DNA of 64,000 nt. Origin: Wolfiporia cocos. Its lineage: Eukaryota > Basidiomycota > Agaricomycetes > Polyporales > Phaeolaceae. The stretch lies in contig JACCLO010000011.1 of the NCBI GenBank assembly GCA_029448655.1, positions 2,976,001 through 3,040,000 on the forward strand, written 5' to 3'. The notes below the pieces were generated by a model that ran no database searches, was not told the origin of the DNA, and was given only the letters and a program-made list of their open reading frames with translations. Shown here piece after piece: positions 11,811 through 24,029 of this stretch. The first letter of the stretch is position 1; each line of letters begins with the position of its first letter. A program made the translations under genes and the position numbers.

Positions 11811-12670
11811 ATGGGTGCGTATGCTGCCTAAATGCTGCTAGTGACCGCCGCGAGTAACCCTGGGATGCAGTTCGCTATGCCGCCGCCGCCCTCGCCACCA
11901 ACCCCGAGAAGAGTACGTCTCGGAATGCTGTCGGTGCGCGCGCAGACTGACGGCCCTCACAGCTTCGCGCGCTCGGGGCGAATACCTCCGGACGCACTTC
12001 AAGAACATGCGTGAAGTCGCGGCGGCTTTGACTGGTATGGCGAACCTATGCTCGTTTGGCGGAATGTGATGTTGAAGGATTGGGATGGCGAAATAGGTCT
12101 CAAGCTGACGAAGGCGTACGCCTACCTCAGTGACGTGAAGGACCACAAGCGGATCATCCCCTTCCGCCGCTTCTCTGGTGGTGTTGGTCGTGCGTCCCAG
12201 GCGAAGGAGTTCAAGGCAACTCAAGGTGTGTAGCGCCGGGCATGGTTCCGTAACAGAGTTTACCGACGATGTTTCGCAGGTCGCTGGCCTGAGAAGTCTG
12301 TCCGCTTCATCACACGTCTCCTCAAGAACGCGGAGTCAAACGCGGATGCCAAAAACCTCGAGCTGAAGGACCTGTACATTAAGAACATCGTTGTCCAGCA
12401 GGCGCCGGTACGAACAACGCTTAAACGCACCCTGCATGCGCGGCTCACAGAACGTTTCTCTCTTAGAAAACCCGCCGGCGTACGTACCGTGCGCACGGTC
12501 GCATTAACCCTTACCAGGGACACCCTTGCCATGTCGAGATCATCCTCTCGGCGTCAGATGTCGAGGTTGAGCGGAGCAAGGACAAAGACGCTGTTGCAGC
12601 TTTGTTGCTTACTGGCCTCAACAGGCGACAGGTCGCGCGCAAGCGGATTCAGGCTGCGCGCACCGCATAA
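11811..12670 (+). CDS. RPL17: 60S ribosomal protein L17 (uL22)
   Basis: Six coding exons: 11811-11814, 11871-11912, 11963-12034, 12097-12225, 12280-12407 and 12467-12670. They total 579 nt and give 192 residues with no break. The first coding exon is just ATGG. Conserved uL22 blocks: '[21 protein letters not shown]', '[20 protein letters not shown]', '[11 protein letters not shown]', '[19 protein letters not shown]', '[13 protein letters not shown]', '[19 protein letters not shown]' and '[12 protein letters not shown]'. The protein lines the peptide exit tunnel of the large cytosolic subunit. High intron number with introns packed near the 5' end is usual for basidiomycete ribosomal protein genes. 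It is convergent with EAF7. Confidence 0.95.
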
Positions 12671-12951
12671 ACGCGTGGTATCCTTGGTGTGTCCGGATGC
12701 GGGGTCGACCTCTTGTGCTTACTGTGCTGAGCACCTATTTCCATCATGTGTATGCATATCCCATATTTGCCACCACGATTGCGCTGCAGCGCGAGATATG
12801 GTTTATGCCTTTCACGACCATTCATTGCGTGCAATCCAGACAGCACGATCCATTGTGCATCTAACTGTACACGCGTCGTATCGCAAGCAAAAGGAAGGCA
12901 GGGTGGGGGATCGCTATGATGCAAGAAGTTGCTGCTAGGGAGACAGCGCGT

Positions 12952-13813
12952 TTACGTCTTTTTCTTCCGCTTGGTACCGCGTCCTCCGGCCGTGGATGCC
13001 CCGCGCCCGCGACTTCCAGCGCTACCTCTCCTTGTCGATTTTGTCCCTCGTTTGACTTGTTTCGAAGCTTTGGAGACAACGTCGACATCGAATTATAGTA
13101 TATAACGCATTGTATACGCACCTGGCGAGGGTTCCCCTCCGTCTGCGTCCTCATCATCAGCATAATCAGTGCCTCCATCCGTCCCGGTTGCGTAACTCTC
13201 CTTCGGAGTGGGCATCGTGCTTTCGTCTCCGCTCTCCTGCGTAAGCGCACTACTGTCGCTGTCGCCTGCAACGAGACCTGCGTTCTTGAGCTTGCTCCTC
13301 CCCTTCTTCGTCGGGCGTGTTGCGGGCGAGCCTACGGGAGACGATGATGGCAATGAGGCGGAAGCGCGCATGCGGCGTGTGGCAATCAGCGAGTCAAAGG
13401 ACTCTTCGGCTGGAAGGGCAAATTCATGGCGAAAGAAGGGGTGCAAGCTGAGGTTCTCTGATGGTGATGGCGAGCGAGGCGGTAGTGAGCTTGATGGTGA
13501 AGATTCAGCGTAGTAGCCCGGCGGGTCGTAGCCGTCGAGTTCCTGTGGGTGGTCAACGACGCATGCATAAGGCGAGAACGGCACTTACGATGTTCTCGAG
13601 TATGTCAAGGTCATAGCAGCTGCGCAGCTTTGTCCACAGATCGTCAATGGTGACAACGCGCCCCGAGTCTCTGAGGATGGCGTTCCGGATGGTGAGGACG
13701 TGAAAGTGGCGGTGGAGGCCGACCGGACGCGCGCGCATCATCGAGCGGAAGAAGGCGATCTCGCCCTCGACGGTGTCGAGCCAGTTGATCGTCTCATCGA
13801 TTTCGTCATTCAT
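12952..13813 (-). CDS. EAF7: NuA4 histone acetyltransferase subunit EAF7 (MRGBP family)
   Basis: Three exons. Exon 1 (13589-13813) encodes the CT20/EAF7 domain: 'WLDTVEGEIAFFRSMMRARPVGLHRHFHV' then 'IDDLWTKLRSCYDLDILENI'. After a short intron the protein continues 'ELDGYDPPGYY' and becomes a Ser/Pro-rich and acidic disordered tail; the last exon is a basic stretch rich in Lys, Arg and Gly. EAF7 is part of the TINTIN module (with EAF3) of NuA4, which acetylates H4 and H2A in the nucleus. The start is the Met directly before 'NDEIDETINWL'. Convergent with RPL17, 281 bp between stops. Confidence 0.88.
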
Positions 13814-14776
13814 AGCGGGCGTGGCAGGGCAGAGAGCGAGGAGAGCAGGCAGGAGGCGGATCCCGCCGCGGTCCCATCAGCGGTAGTGCGCGTCCGCACG
13901 CAAAGTCTATCATGGATGTGTGGCTCAAATGGGCAACTCATCAAACCTACTTCTCATCGATCGACGGCCGTGGAGCCATTACGCTGATTCTAACACTCAC
14001 TACAAGTGCAGGATTTACATAACATTACAGTCCTATGCAGAACTCTGCTTCATCAGCCACGGCTGTTCGCATTGACGCTCAGGGTTCCTGACTTTCATTC
14101 GCAATTGAACCAAATTAAGCATTGGCTATGGTGTTGATGCTACTTAGACACTATTGTCCCCCTTCGCGACGCTCAGTGGCATTCGAACCTCTGGCCGATA
14201 TCTGTGATCACGGGTCAGCAGACATATCATAGATTATGGTGCATACTATGGCCAAACCCCACTGATGCTATCGAGTGCTAAGCGAACGATGCCGGCAGGC
14301 CCGGAGCCCCGACCGCCGTCTGTGTTGGTGAGCACGCCCGCAGAGCTCTGTCATCATGTCTGGGATCGATACATGTGTTTGTTGGCGTTGTATTTGTCGC
14401 GCAGCGTGCGAGAGCCACAAAGTGTGCAGGTCGGCTAGTGAGATGGACCAGTCCTTTGGCACCTCGTTGCCATGAGCCCGAAATTTTGGGCATCGTGGCC
14501 CGTGCCTTTGTGCATCGGCAGGCCAATTCCGTTTCGCATTGATCCTGCGTGTTTTTACTAGCGGCATCAAACGGCCACAAGCCTGCATATTAACCGATCG
14601 ACGTCTCCCTCCTGCTGCTTCTCCACTTTTTTGCCACCTGCTCCGAACACCCATAGTGGGCCTTCCGCTGTGCTTTCGTTCTTTCCCTAGTCTGCAGCCG
14701 ACCTTCTTACTTCCACGTCCACGCCTATAACGCCGGGTCACTCACTTAACGTGCCGGTTTTACATTTTAGCCCAAG
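13814..14776. other. Intergenic, upstream of EAF7 and the RasGEF gene
   Basis: About 960 bp with no recognised coding sequence. Pyrimidine-rich tracts increase from about 14600 to 14760, just before the predicted RasGEF start, as is common in fungal promoters and leaders. Confidence 0.4.
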
Positions 14777-17700
14777 ATGCCATCGCGTTCGGTTCGTCTA
14801 GATTTGTGGCCGCAGAAACGCTTGCATCGCTTATTTTCGCTTACTCTACCTTTCTTTCTTCACAGATGACATACCCGCAATCGGTACCTCAATCGGTGCA
14901 TTCATACTCAGTCTACTCCGAGTCCGTCTTCTCGCAGGCCACTGAGTCTGAGTCGGTTTATTCGCAAGATCAATCAGTCGCTAGCAGGTCGACCACAAGG
15001 AATGGTACGATAACAACCATCAAGCGCCCCAACTGACCAGCTGAAATGCGGCCTCTCGTAGGAAGCAGATCGACTGTATCGCGCGTAGACGACGATATGC
15101 GGTCCACCGTGACTCGGCAATCACATTCCCGGGCGAGGTCTGCAAGTAGAGCTTCGGAGCGATCGTCGCGTACCAAAGCCGCAGATCACCCTCCATTGCC
15201 TTCCAAAGTACACGATCCCACCGCATTGCAGTCCGCAAAATCGACTAGATCATCCACTGCATCTGAATCTTCGGTGAGAAACCGATCCGCGAGCGGGTCG
15301 TGGCCCTCGAAGCCTTTCGCGCCCTCTGTGATCTCCGTTCCACGACCCGTGTCCACAGAGTCGGAATACGACATGATGCTCAATCCGCCGAGTGCACACC
15401 TCGCCCGGATACCAAGCGTCCAGCCCACGATCAGCGTGCCGCGCCCTGTGTCCACTGAGTCTGAATACGCAGCCCTGAGCAATCCGCCGACTGCGACGAT
15501 TGCTCGGAACCATTCAGTGGCTCCACTTGTCTCGCCCCGCCGCGTGCCGTACATTGCATCCCACCATGCGTCGCGCCCGGCATCGCCGTCTCCGCTAAAC
15601 CCTTCCGCTCCCTCCGTCAACTCGCCGTTGGGATCGAGCGCCTTGTATACCTCTGACAGGATACCGCGCAGCGCGTCGCCGAAGCCGATCAGCAGCTCTT
15701 CAACATCTCCAAAGAGACCAAGCGCTGTGCGCTCGGCTACTGTAGGAGTGGTCACTGAGCATAGGGTCCCGAGCCCGCTGTCTATGACCGCCTCCTCGAG
15801 CACGAGTCTGACCAGCCACAACTCACCTTCGCCTCAGCTGGAGGGTGCACGTTTGACTACTGGAGCACGTATGCCTCTTGATGCCATGAATAAGCCAGCG
15901 GGAAGGTCGCAGGCTGCGTCGTCAAGTGCGAGTCCTGCAGCTCCTTCGGGGTCTGGTGGTAGGGCGCAGCTTCTGAAATCTTCCGGCAAGACGTCACCTG
16001 TCCCTACACATGTTCTTACATCAAGCGAGGTGGCCAGGACACATTTGCTGAAGTCGTCTGGCAGGTCATCTCCACGCCCAGAGCATTCCGCACCCGCGTG
16101 TTCTGCTCATAGCGCCACTACGCCGCGGAGCAGCTGGGTCGTGGTATCCGATCAGTCGTCCAACGAATCAGCTGGTGCGCCGTCCCAGACGAAGAAGACG
16201 GCCATCCCTATCCAGCCACACTCGGCGCCCACCACTCGTGCCACGGCCGGCGGAGCGGGCTCAACGTCGTCCCCAATGCCGAGTCATACGTCCCCGAGAC
16301 CCATTTTGTCCAAGCGGGAACCCGTACGCAGGTCGTCCGGTGACAAGCGGGCTCAGAGAAAGGCTGAAATGCCGAACCCGGGACCGTCCTCCGTCGAGAT
16401 CACCTCATTCACGGTGACCACGGGCGATAAATTAATTTCATCTCCGTTCAAACTGGGTCCGGCGCCCCGTCCGCGCGACCCTAGCGCGAGATCATTGGTC
16501 AGGGATGCGGCGTCAAAATTACCCGCTGCGGAAGGGTCACCAAAGTGCGCAGCCCCTGCGCCGGTCGTGCGTGACGACCCCAGCGATTCTGACGACAGCT
16601 GCACAATAAGGCCGGATGACGACGACGGCGCAACCACCGACTACTCGGTATGCGTATCGACGATCGCATTCTCGAGCGACGACTCCGACGTGCCTCGGAA
16701 GGACGAAGCTGGCATTTCTCTCACGCCGATCTTCAAGGCGTATGGCGAGCTTCACTCCGTGATGTGTCGGAGACAGTTTTCACAGATCCCAAGCAAGGCC
16801 GCGGCATTCACTGGGGTTCTGTCTTTGACGGTAGAGGCGCTGACGCGTCTCGTAGACCGGATGCGCGACGCGTCGATGTACGAGTCGGCATACAAGGGTC
16901 TCGTGTACACCCGGGAGCTTTTTCAGTCACACGTTGACAAGATGCAACCGAATCCGGACGAGAAGGATACTCTCGCGACCGGATACCTTCTGCTGGAGAT
17001 GACAATGTCCGCGCTGCAGGAGCTACTGTTCGTCATCGAGACAGAACGCGAATATCTCTCTACGCTCGCCTATGAAGACGCCAGACTTCATGCCCACGGC
17101 GTGCGGGGACTCAACTCATCCACTCAGCGCATCAAGATACACATCGGCTCGAATGAGGACCAAGCCACAAAGCGAGGATTGATATCTCGTCTGCGGAAAC
17201 TCTCGCAACCGTACCTGACTCTCGGCAACATTGATGGGATTGCATCTCCTCTCGCTCCTGCTCCAGGAGACCAAAAGTACCTTCCAGCACATCTTCGCGC
17301 CGGGAAGGCATTGGTCCGGGAGCCTTATGATCGGTCGCCATCGAGAGAATACGCAAGGCCGGATCTGTTCAGGCAGTCCTCGAGTCCTGCTAAGTTGAGC
17401 GTGTCTCATCGGGACATCTCATCGATGGGTAATTCTCCACAATCGTCTCGCAGGGAGTCTGTTGAAACGCTTGTCGCTTCCTCGCCGATGCCATATGATC
17501 TACCGCTACGCAAGGAGGACGATAGTCAAATCATTCGCAGAGACGGTAAGGTCATTGCGGCGACTCTGCCTGCTCTCGTGCGACACCTCACGGACCCGCT
17601 ATTTTCTGAGGATATCGCAGATACCCTAGATTCGTTCTTCCTGTTCTTCCGGTCGTTTACGCCTCCCACTGAGCTTCTGCGCATGCTTAGAGCTCGGTTT

Positions 17701-19081
17701 AATGAGAAACCCCCGGAAGATCTTTTAGAGTCGCAAATCGGCACGTGGCGTCTGTGTCAGCGATATACCAAGATTACAGTTGCGAAATTGCTGGCCTTGT
17801 GGGCTGAGACATACTGGAAGGAGGAAACTGATCGTTGTGTCTTTTCGAGTATAAGCGACTTTGCCTACGAGACTATCGCTCAAGACCCTGACCTACCGGC
17901 GGACACAGCGAAAATCGTAGCAGCTGGTCTTTGCGCATGTTCATCCAGTCGCACAAGACAGTATGGACAATGGTTGACGTCCGAAATCAAGGCAACCGAA
18001 GAGGCTGCAGATACCTACGGGGCTACGCCATTCCAAGAGCGGCTGAATCATTTGGCAAAATTACGAGAAAACGAGATATTCTTGATCGATATCGCATACT
18101 TCTGCAAGCCAGGTGGAGCTGACGAGATCGCGCGCCAGCTTACAGTGATTGAATCGGAATTCTTTCATTCGTTCTTACCTGAGGACCTCATTCACTACTC
18201 CGATCCGTCGCTTCGGAACAAGCTAACCAAGTGGAAGGCTTTCTCTCAGAGCCTGACGGTGTGGGTGGCGAACTGTATTGTTGGACATCATGACCTCAAT
18301 ACTCGTGTGATGGTCACGGAGTTTTTCATAACTATTGCGGCGGTGCGTGATTTGTTGGCGCAATGATACCGGCAAACTGACTTGCCATAGATCTGCAAAG
18401 GAATGCGCAATTATAACTCTGCGCTTGCTATCTTGTTGGGCCTTCAAAGTCAGCCCATAGCACAGCTCAGCCAGACTCATGCCGTAAGTAAAGCCGATCA
18501 CCAGTGCTGTGATTAGCGGTGTCTCTGACGATGTCACAGGTTGTTGCGCTAGAATATCGGGATATCAGGGCCAGACTAGAGGCATTTTTTGACTGTCGCA
18601 GTAACTGGCGTCAATACCGTGCTGAGTTGCCGGTCCACCTTCCCGCCGTTCCCATTGCAGGTCAGTGAGTTTTGCCAAGTATAGAGCCTGAATGAATAGA
18701 TTCTTCGCAGCTGTAATACTCAAGGACGTTAAACAAAACCGGGAGGTTCTGCCTAGGATCAAGACAATGGTTGAACCACTATCTCAGCCGATTCAGGACC
18801 AGATCCCTCTACAATACTATCGAAACATGCGAAGGACAGTTCGTGGTGAGCGGAACAAACGTAACTGTTTTTTTAGCTTTATTTATTTGTGGTACGAAGA
18901 TCTGGAGCGATGTTACGGGTTTTTCAAGTTGCAACGTGTTGATCACTTGCATGGTTGGATTCTCTATCATGTCAGTAAGTTTGACAAGTCTACATACGAT
19001 GTAGGCATGGAGATGCTACGACAGAAGAGGTGCGCTTTATTCCCCGTACAAGTTTATTGTAGAATTATTGATGCTCATTGA
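14777..19081 (+). CDS. CDC25-family Ras guanine nucleotide exchange factor
   Basis: Possible exon 1 is 'MPSRS' (14777-14791), spliced at CACAG to 'MTYPQSVPQSVHSYSVYSES'. A 57-nt intron (15005-15061) with a CTGAC branch site joins it in frame to the long exon ending near 18350. The first roughly 600 residues are Ser/Pro-rich and disordered. A RasGEF N-terminal module follows ('ALVRHLTDPLFSEDIADTLDSFFLFFRSF'). The catalytic CDC25 domain has 'FHSFLPEDLIHYSDPSLRNKLTKWKAFSQSLTVWV', 'FFITIAAICKGMRNYNSALAILLGLQSQPIAQLSQT' and 'RARLEAFFDCRSNWRQYR'. Such proteins load GTP on Ras at membranes. After 'VPIAAVILKDVKQNRE' (about 18730) the expected 'D.NF.K' helical end is not recognisable, so the 3' end (up to 19081) is uncertain. 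The gene may be degenerate there. Confidence 0.8.
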
Positions 19082-19591
19082 CGAGCCACCAGCACCGCGC
19101 TCGAGTCTATGCACGGGCAGGCGTCACCAGTACAGCAAGTTCCCTCCATTGGTCAGCGAGTTGTCCGAGCAAGGAATGATCTCGAAATCCGCAAGTAGCT
19201 CAGACTGCACAATGCTCGTGGCCATGCATGCACGCTTTACTACGTTTGTTCGTTGTCGCCGCATGCTTCCTCATGACACCACACAATACGCCATCTGTAT
19301 CACAATTTGTTCTTCAGATGATGGAGATTGACTCATCATTTTGTTTAGTGCATAGTTGTGTATTCATTTCACGCTACGTAGCCGTTGTAGCCCTAGTTGG
19401 TTGCCTGTAACATGCCATCAACTAATATAGATGTACTCATTGATTGGGAGCATCCGATATCTCTCTACTTACATATAGCAGCTACTACTCAGCTTATTTC
19501 TACACGATACCGTCCATTAGATTGCAAATGCTAGAGCCTGGTCATACACGTCCTCCTCTGCTCTATGCTACATGAGTTTATAACCCAGTCG
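19082..19591. other. Intergenic between RasGEF and UFD2 3' ends
   Basis: Convergent 3' flanks, AT-richer than the genes. No coding or repeat signal recognised. Confidence 0.4.
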
Positions 19592-22500
19592 TCATAGGTC
19601 GGCTGACTCGTCCATTTTGACGACTTCATCCGCAGGTTTGTCTAGTGCAGTGCGTTTGTTCCATCGCTCTTCCAGGAAAGCATCGATGCGTTGTTTGAGC
19701 TCGACGTCTGAAGAGATTACGAGAATGCCATTCAGTTGGTAGACCGAAGGGTACGGGCGCAACGACGTACTTGGAATAATTTCCTCCAACGTGAGCGGGC
19801 GACGATTGAAGGGATCTTTCGAGTCCGACAGTAGATGTGATTTGATTGTTGAGCGATCGACAGTTGTCCTTGAAGTTGGCAGTGTTACTGGATCGCGCAT
19901 GAGCGTGAACATGAGTGGATCTACAAGGTGTTGTTTATGAGCACTCTGCACGCACAAGCAACGAAAGTAAACAAAGCATACCGAGGAAGTCATCTGGAAT
20001 ATCTCCCAGATCTTCTTCTGCCTCGAGTGTCGCCTTGGTCTCCTCGACCTTCGTCACGAAGATAAGCAATTTCTCAATCTCTGTATCGCTCTTGAGCACC
20101 CTGCGATTCGCGATGCCTGCGGCGCGTTCAAACAGCTCTTTCTTGTAGCTTCGGCCATCTGCAGCGACCGCCCGGGCAAATTCGCCCTGGTCGCTCAGGT
20201 TTAAGTATACTTGTAGGATGTCACTTAGTAGCTGACGTGGGTTGAACTTATACTTCTCAGGATTCTTGACCTTGAGCTCCTGGCACCGCGGCCCGACCAG
20301 CGCGTCCAAGTTGTAGTCAAGCATCGCGGCGAGGCGGTCGACGATTTCCGGAACCATGAACGGCTCGGGAGTCTCACCGGTGAAAGCCTTCAGCATCCCC
20401 ACCGTGGAATTGCCCAATGATACGTAGCCGGAAGCGTGTCGTTCAAGCGACCGCAGCTGAGCCTCGCGTTCGCGGCGATACTGGATTGGCTTGGAGTTGA
20501 ACGTGGCTGCGTCCTCCATTTCGGTCTGGATCTCGTGGATCTTGCCCATCTCCGAGAGCGACTCGTCAAGGAGATACGTCACGTCGTTAATCATCAAATT
20601 CACAAAGCGGACGAAGTTGTCCATGTTGTGCCTTGGAATGTGAGTATTTGGACATGCAGAAATCGGCAGGTCAATCTACTCACTCGGTTTCGTTCTTGAG
20701 CGCAGTTCGATGTACTGGGTTATCCCAAATAGCCTTGAACAGATACGCGATGTTCCGTCTGACGAGGGACGTCAACTAACTTACGTAGATGACTACAAAA
20801 TGATCATACCGGGAATCTGTGAATTTAATTAGACCATCGGCTACAGAATAGTATAGGATCAAACTGACTGAATTTATCGTAGAATTGCGAGCTCGCACCC
20901 GTTTGTTCGCACTCTGTGTGCACATTCAGCTGGTAGCAGGGATATTATCGTGAAGTCGCTCACCGATATAGAAGCGCATCAAGGCAGGGACCAGGTGTTT
21001 CAGGGCCATTGAATGAGTATTCAGCGTCGTGACAAAGGTCGCGCGATGACCGGGCCAACTCAACGAGGCGTAAAATAGCACCTAGATGGTGTTCAGCAGG
21101 ATTGCAGGAATGATGCGGAGGCTGAGTACCTCGATGAGCTTCGCTTTCAAGAATGGATTCTTGATGTACCACGTCGATGTCAGGAACGTCAGACACCAGA
21201 TTAATATCTCATTCCTTCCCGTAAGGTCTAGTGTATCCGGAGCCTGGCTGCCAAAGAATATCAGTAGAATAATTAGCAATGGAATACTTGAAGCCATACC
21301 GAATGACATATAGCTGGTAATCCACGACGTCTTCGACGATATACTCTGGCATGACCTTGAAGATTTCCGGGACTTCCTGTGGTAGAGGTAGCCTATTATG
21401 TTGTTAACACAGATGGCGATCAATGCGGCAATGCGTCTGGGAAACGTACTCCACTGTAGGATTTGGATGCTGGTGTCTTGGTTCGACCATCCGTATAAGC
21501 CACGTGGAGACGAAATTATTGAAGCTGACCGAGCGGAAGAGAAGCTCGGGATCTGCAAGTTGCGCAGAATACGCGATCTGAGCAGCCATCGCCTTCTCCA
21601 TTTCGATCTGGTAAAACACAAAGACTCTATTAGATCAGAGCACAGGCTGTGTGTCGCTGACCGTACCTTTACTGCGTTTATGGCATGTTCCGTACGCGCT
21701 TGCAGTGGGGTCTATGACCAGCCATCAGTACATAAGTCACGCGGTGAATCAATACCGAAGATCGCACTGACTCCTCTCCACGATCCATCGCCCTCGAGCA
21801 TCTCCATATGTCGCTTCATCTCATCATACTGTTTGGCCAGCTCCTCCGTGATTGAGATCGTCTTCATGTACCCGTAGTGGTTCATCGCAAGCGTGAGGTA
21901 GAATATCTCCGAGATGAAGTTCGGCGCGCCGTCCGTCGCAGCGTTGCGCTGCTGCCATTGTTCCGCTTCCTCGAGCGTCGCGTTGATCCGCGTCTCCTCC
22001 TTGAGCTCGACGCGCATGCTGTGCGCGTAATACGCGAGATCGATCCGGTCTACCTGCTCGCGGTGAGCGGTGCGCATGTGCATGGCGAGCGTGGCTTACC
22101 TTCGTATAGTTCGCGTCCATGAACGGCTCGCAAAAGCGGAGCAGGATCGCCTGCACATTTACCATGAAGCTATCCGAGGCGACGGTCTCCAGTTCGACCT
22201 GTAGAAATTGTGAGATGCGGACTTGCGTATGTCTGGGTACTTACGTGCGATCCTGCGCGGCGCTCGTTGAGCGCGATAATGCGTGCAAAGTACTGCAGGA
22301 CTGCTTCGCGCGTCTCGGACGACGCGCGCACCAGGGCATTGAACACTTGGAACAGAGATGACTGCAAGCTTTTGAGCGTTCCGCGAAGACTCGCGGTGGA
22401 CGATGCCATATCGGTTTGCGATCGGTCCTTCGGGTTCGAGAAGTAGGCTTGTGTGATCGCCGGCTGTGAACTATCAGCACCATTAACCTAGATCATCGTG

Positions 22501-23830
22501 CGAGCCTACTCACCCACTCCTTATCAAACACGCCGAGCCTTAACAGCGGACCCATCAAGCTCGCCAGCTCAAAATTCGCCGCCGTCGCGCCCTCTGGTAT
22601 CCACTCTGCGAGGCGCGTGACCATCTTCGCAATACTCTTGTTGCTCACAAGCGCCTCTAGGCCGCCAACGACACCGCGCCAGCTTCCATCACCACCCGCA
22701 AGGCCTTCGGGGCGGAAGAGCGACGGGTGGGAGCACAGCATGCGCACGACTGGCCCGAGCACGCCGTCGATCTCGTCATCCGGCTCGAACCGCCGCACGA
22801 GGTCCTGCAGGAACGGTTCAACCTCCGTTGGCGCGAGCGTATTCGGGTTCGACGCGCTCGACCCAAGCAGTGGACCGGAGAGTGCGGAGAGCGAGAGGAG
22901 AGAGGCGACGAGCTCCGGCGCGCCGAGCGGCCGCCCCGTCGGCTGTGGGAACATCTCGGGCTCTTGGAGAGTCAGCCCTGCGTAGCTCACAATGAGGTCC
23001 CTGAGTTTGTCGAGGACCGCGAGCGCTTGCTGCCTCTCGAGCGGCGGGTAAGCTTTCTTGAGTAGCGAGGTCTTTGCAGTGTTGAGACGTTTCCAACAGC
23101 CAACAAGGTATTCGAAAGCGGTCTGTTGCGGGGGGAGGGATGCAATAACAGAGAGGTATTCGAGATCGTCTCTGGAAGCGGTTGAGCAATGGACTTGGGT
23201 GAAGAGACTGTTCTTACGACATGGTGTGTGGGTCCAGTTCCAGCCGGGATATTAGCAGTCGATCGGCAATGTCTGCACTGTGTAGCGGGGGACCCGATTT
23301 GTCTTCGTGTGTAGTCATGAGTAATTACTTTGCTGCAGGGAATTAACATACCGGAGTTCTCAGACTCGAGATCGGCAGCGAGATTCTTCAGCCACACGAC
23401 CTCCCAGCCACTCTTCTCCGCAACATCTTTCTGCTCACAACAATCTCCTCGGTAAACAATAGATCATGGACATTAGCAAAACACGTACATTGAGAGTCAC
23501 GTTGAAGATATCCCCGACAATTTGGTTCTCCCAGCTAGGTAAGTCGATACGGGTTAGAGCAGCCAGGGCACGCTTCTTCGGTATGACCGGTGCAGGTGCT
23601 ACATCGGGCTGCTTAGGTGCGGACGACGCTGGTGCAGGCTTGGGCTTTGGTGGCGGCGCGACGGGTGGTGGGGTTGACGATGTAGATGCCGGGGGTGTCG
23701 GGCTCGCGCTCGCACCCTGCAGTTTCGCGAGTCGTTTCAAGCGGATCTGTTCTACAATCAGTATTGAAAGATGCCCCCGAAATTGACCATGCGCACCCTG
23801 TCGACGTCGTCTTGTGGGTTGGAAGACATG
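19592..23830 (-). CDS. UFD2: Ubiquitin conjugation factor E4 (UFD2/UBE4 U-box ligase)
   Basis: Many exons. It starts '[11 protein letters not shown]' and splices to '[11 protein letters not shown]', the conserved UFD2 N-terminal helix. A Pro/Ala-rich linker and '[19 protein letters not shown]' follow. The long helical E4 core includes '[15 protein letters not shown]', 'MFDANYTKV'-like and '[18 protein letters not shown]' segments. The C-terminal U-box reads '[45 protein letters not shown]', then '[10 protein letters not shown]' and an acidic end. UFD2 extends ubiquitin chains on substrates in the ubiquitin-fusion degradation pathway with Cdc48/p97. All core blocks are present and I saw no clear break. 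It shares a 199-bp divergent promoter region with the Rictor gene. Confidence 0.92.
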
Positions 23831-24029
23831 TTGGTAGTTGGTGTTAGTACTAGTTAGCAATATTAATGCCTTCGACGCGCGTGTCGCGCGTGATCTGCGG
23901 TTATGCGCCGAGTTGAATGTCAGTACTAATTACACCCTGCTTGCTGTTCCCGTGCTGTGGCTGTCTTTGCTTGACTGGATGATAATATCTCCTTGTGTCG
24001 GTGTATCCGCGAGATAGAGACTCTGAATT
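23831..24029. promoter_or_regulatory. Shared divergent promoter region, UFD2 / Rictor
   Basis: A 199-bp gap between two start codons in head-to-head orientation. No specific motif assigned. Confidence 0.45.

Noticed and set aside
14160..14195. A GTTCGAAT-type T-loop on the minus strand, possible tRNA
   Set aside because: Stem pairing fails around the loop and no acceptor or anticodon arm is found upstream.
15005..15061. An in-frame TGA (15034-15036) between the Ser-rich 5' frame and the long RasGEF frame, possible stop read-through
   Set aside because: A 57-nt GT-AG intron with a CTGAC branch site removes the stop and keeps frame, so read-through is not needed.
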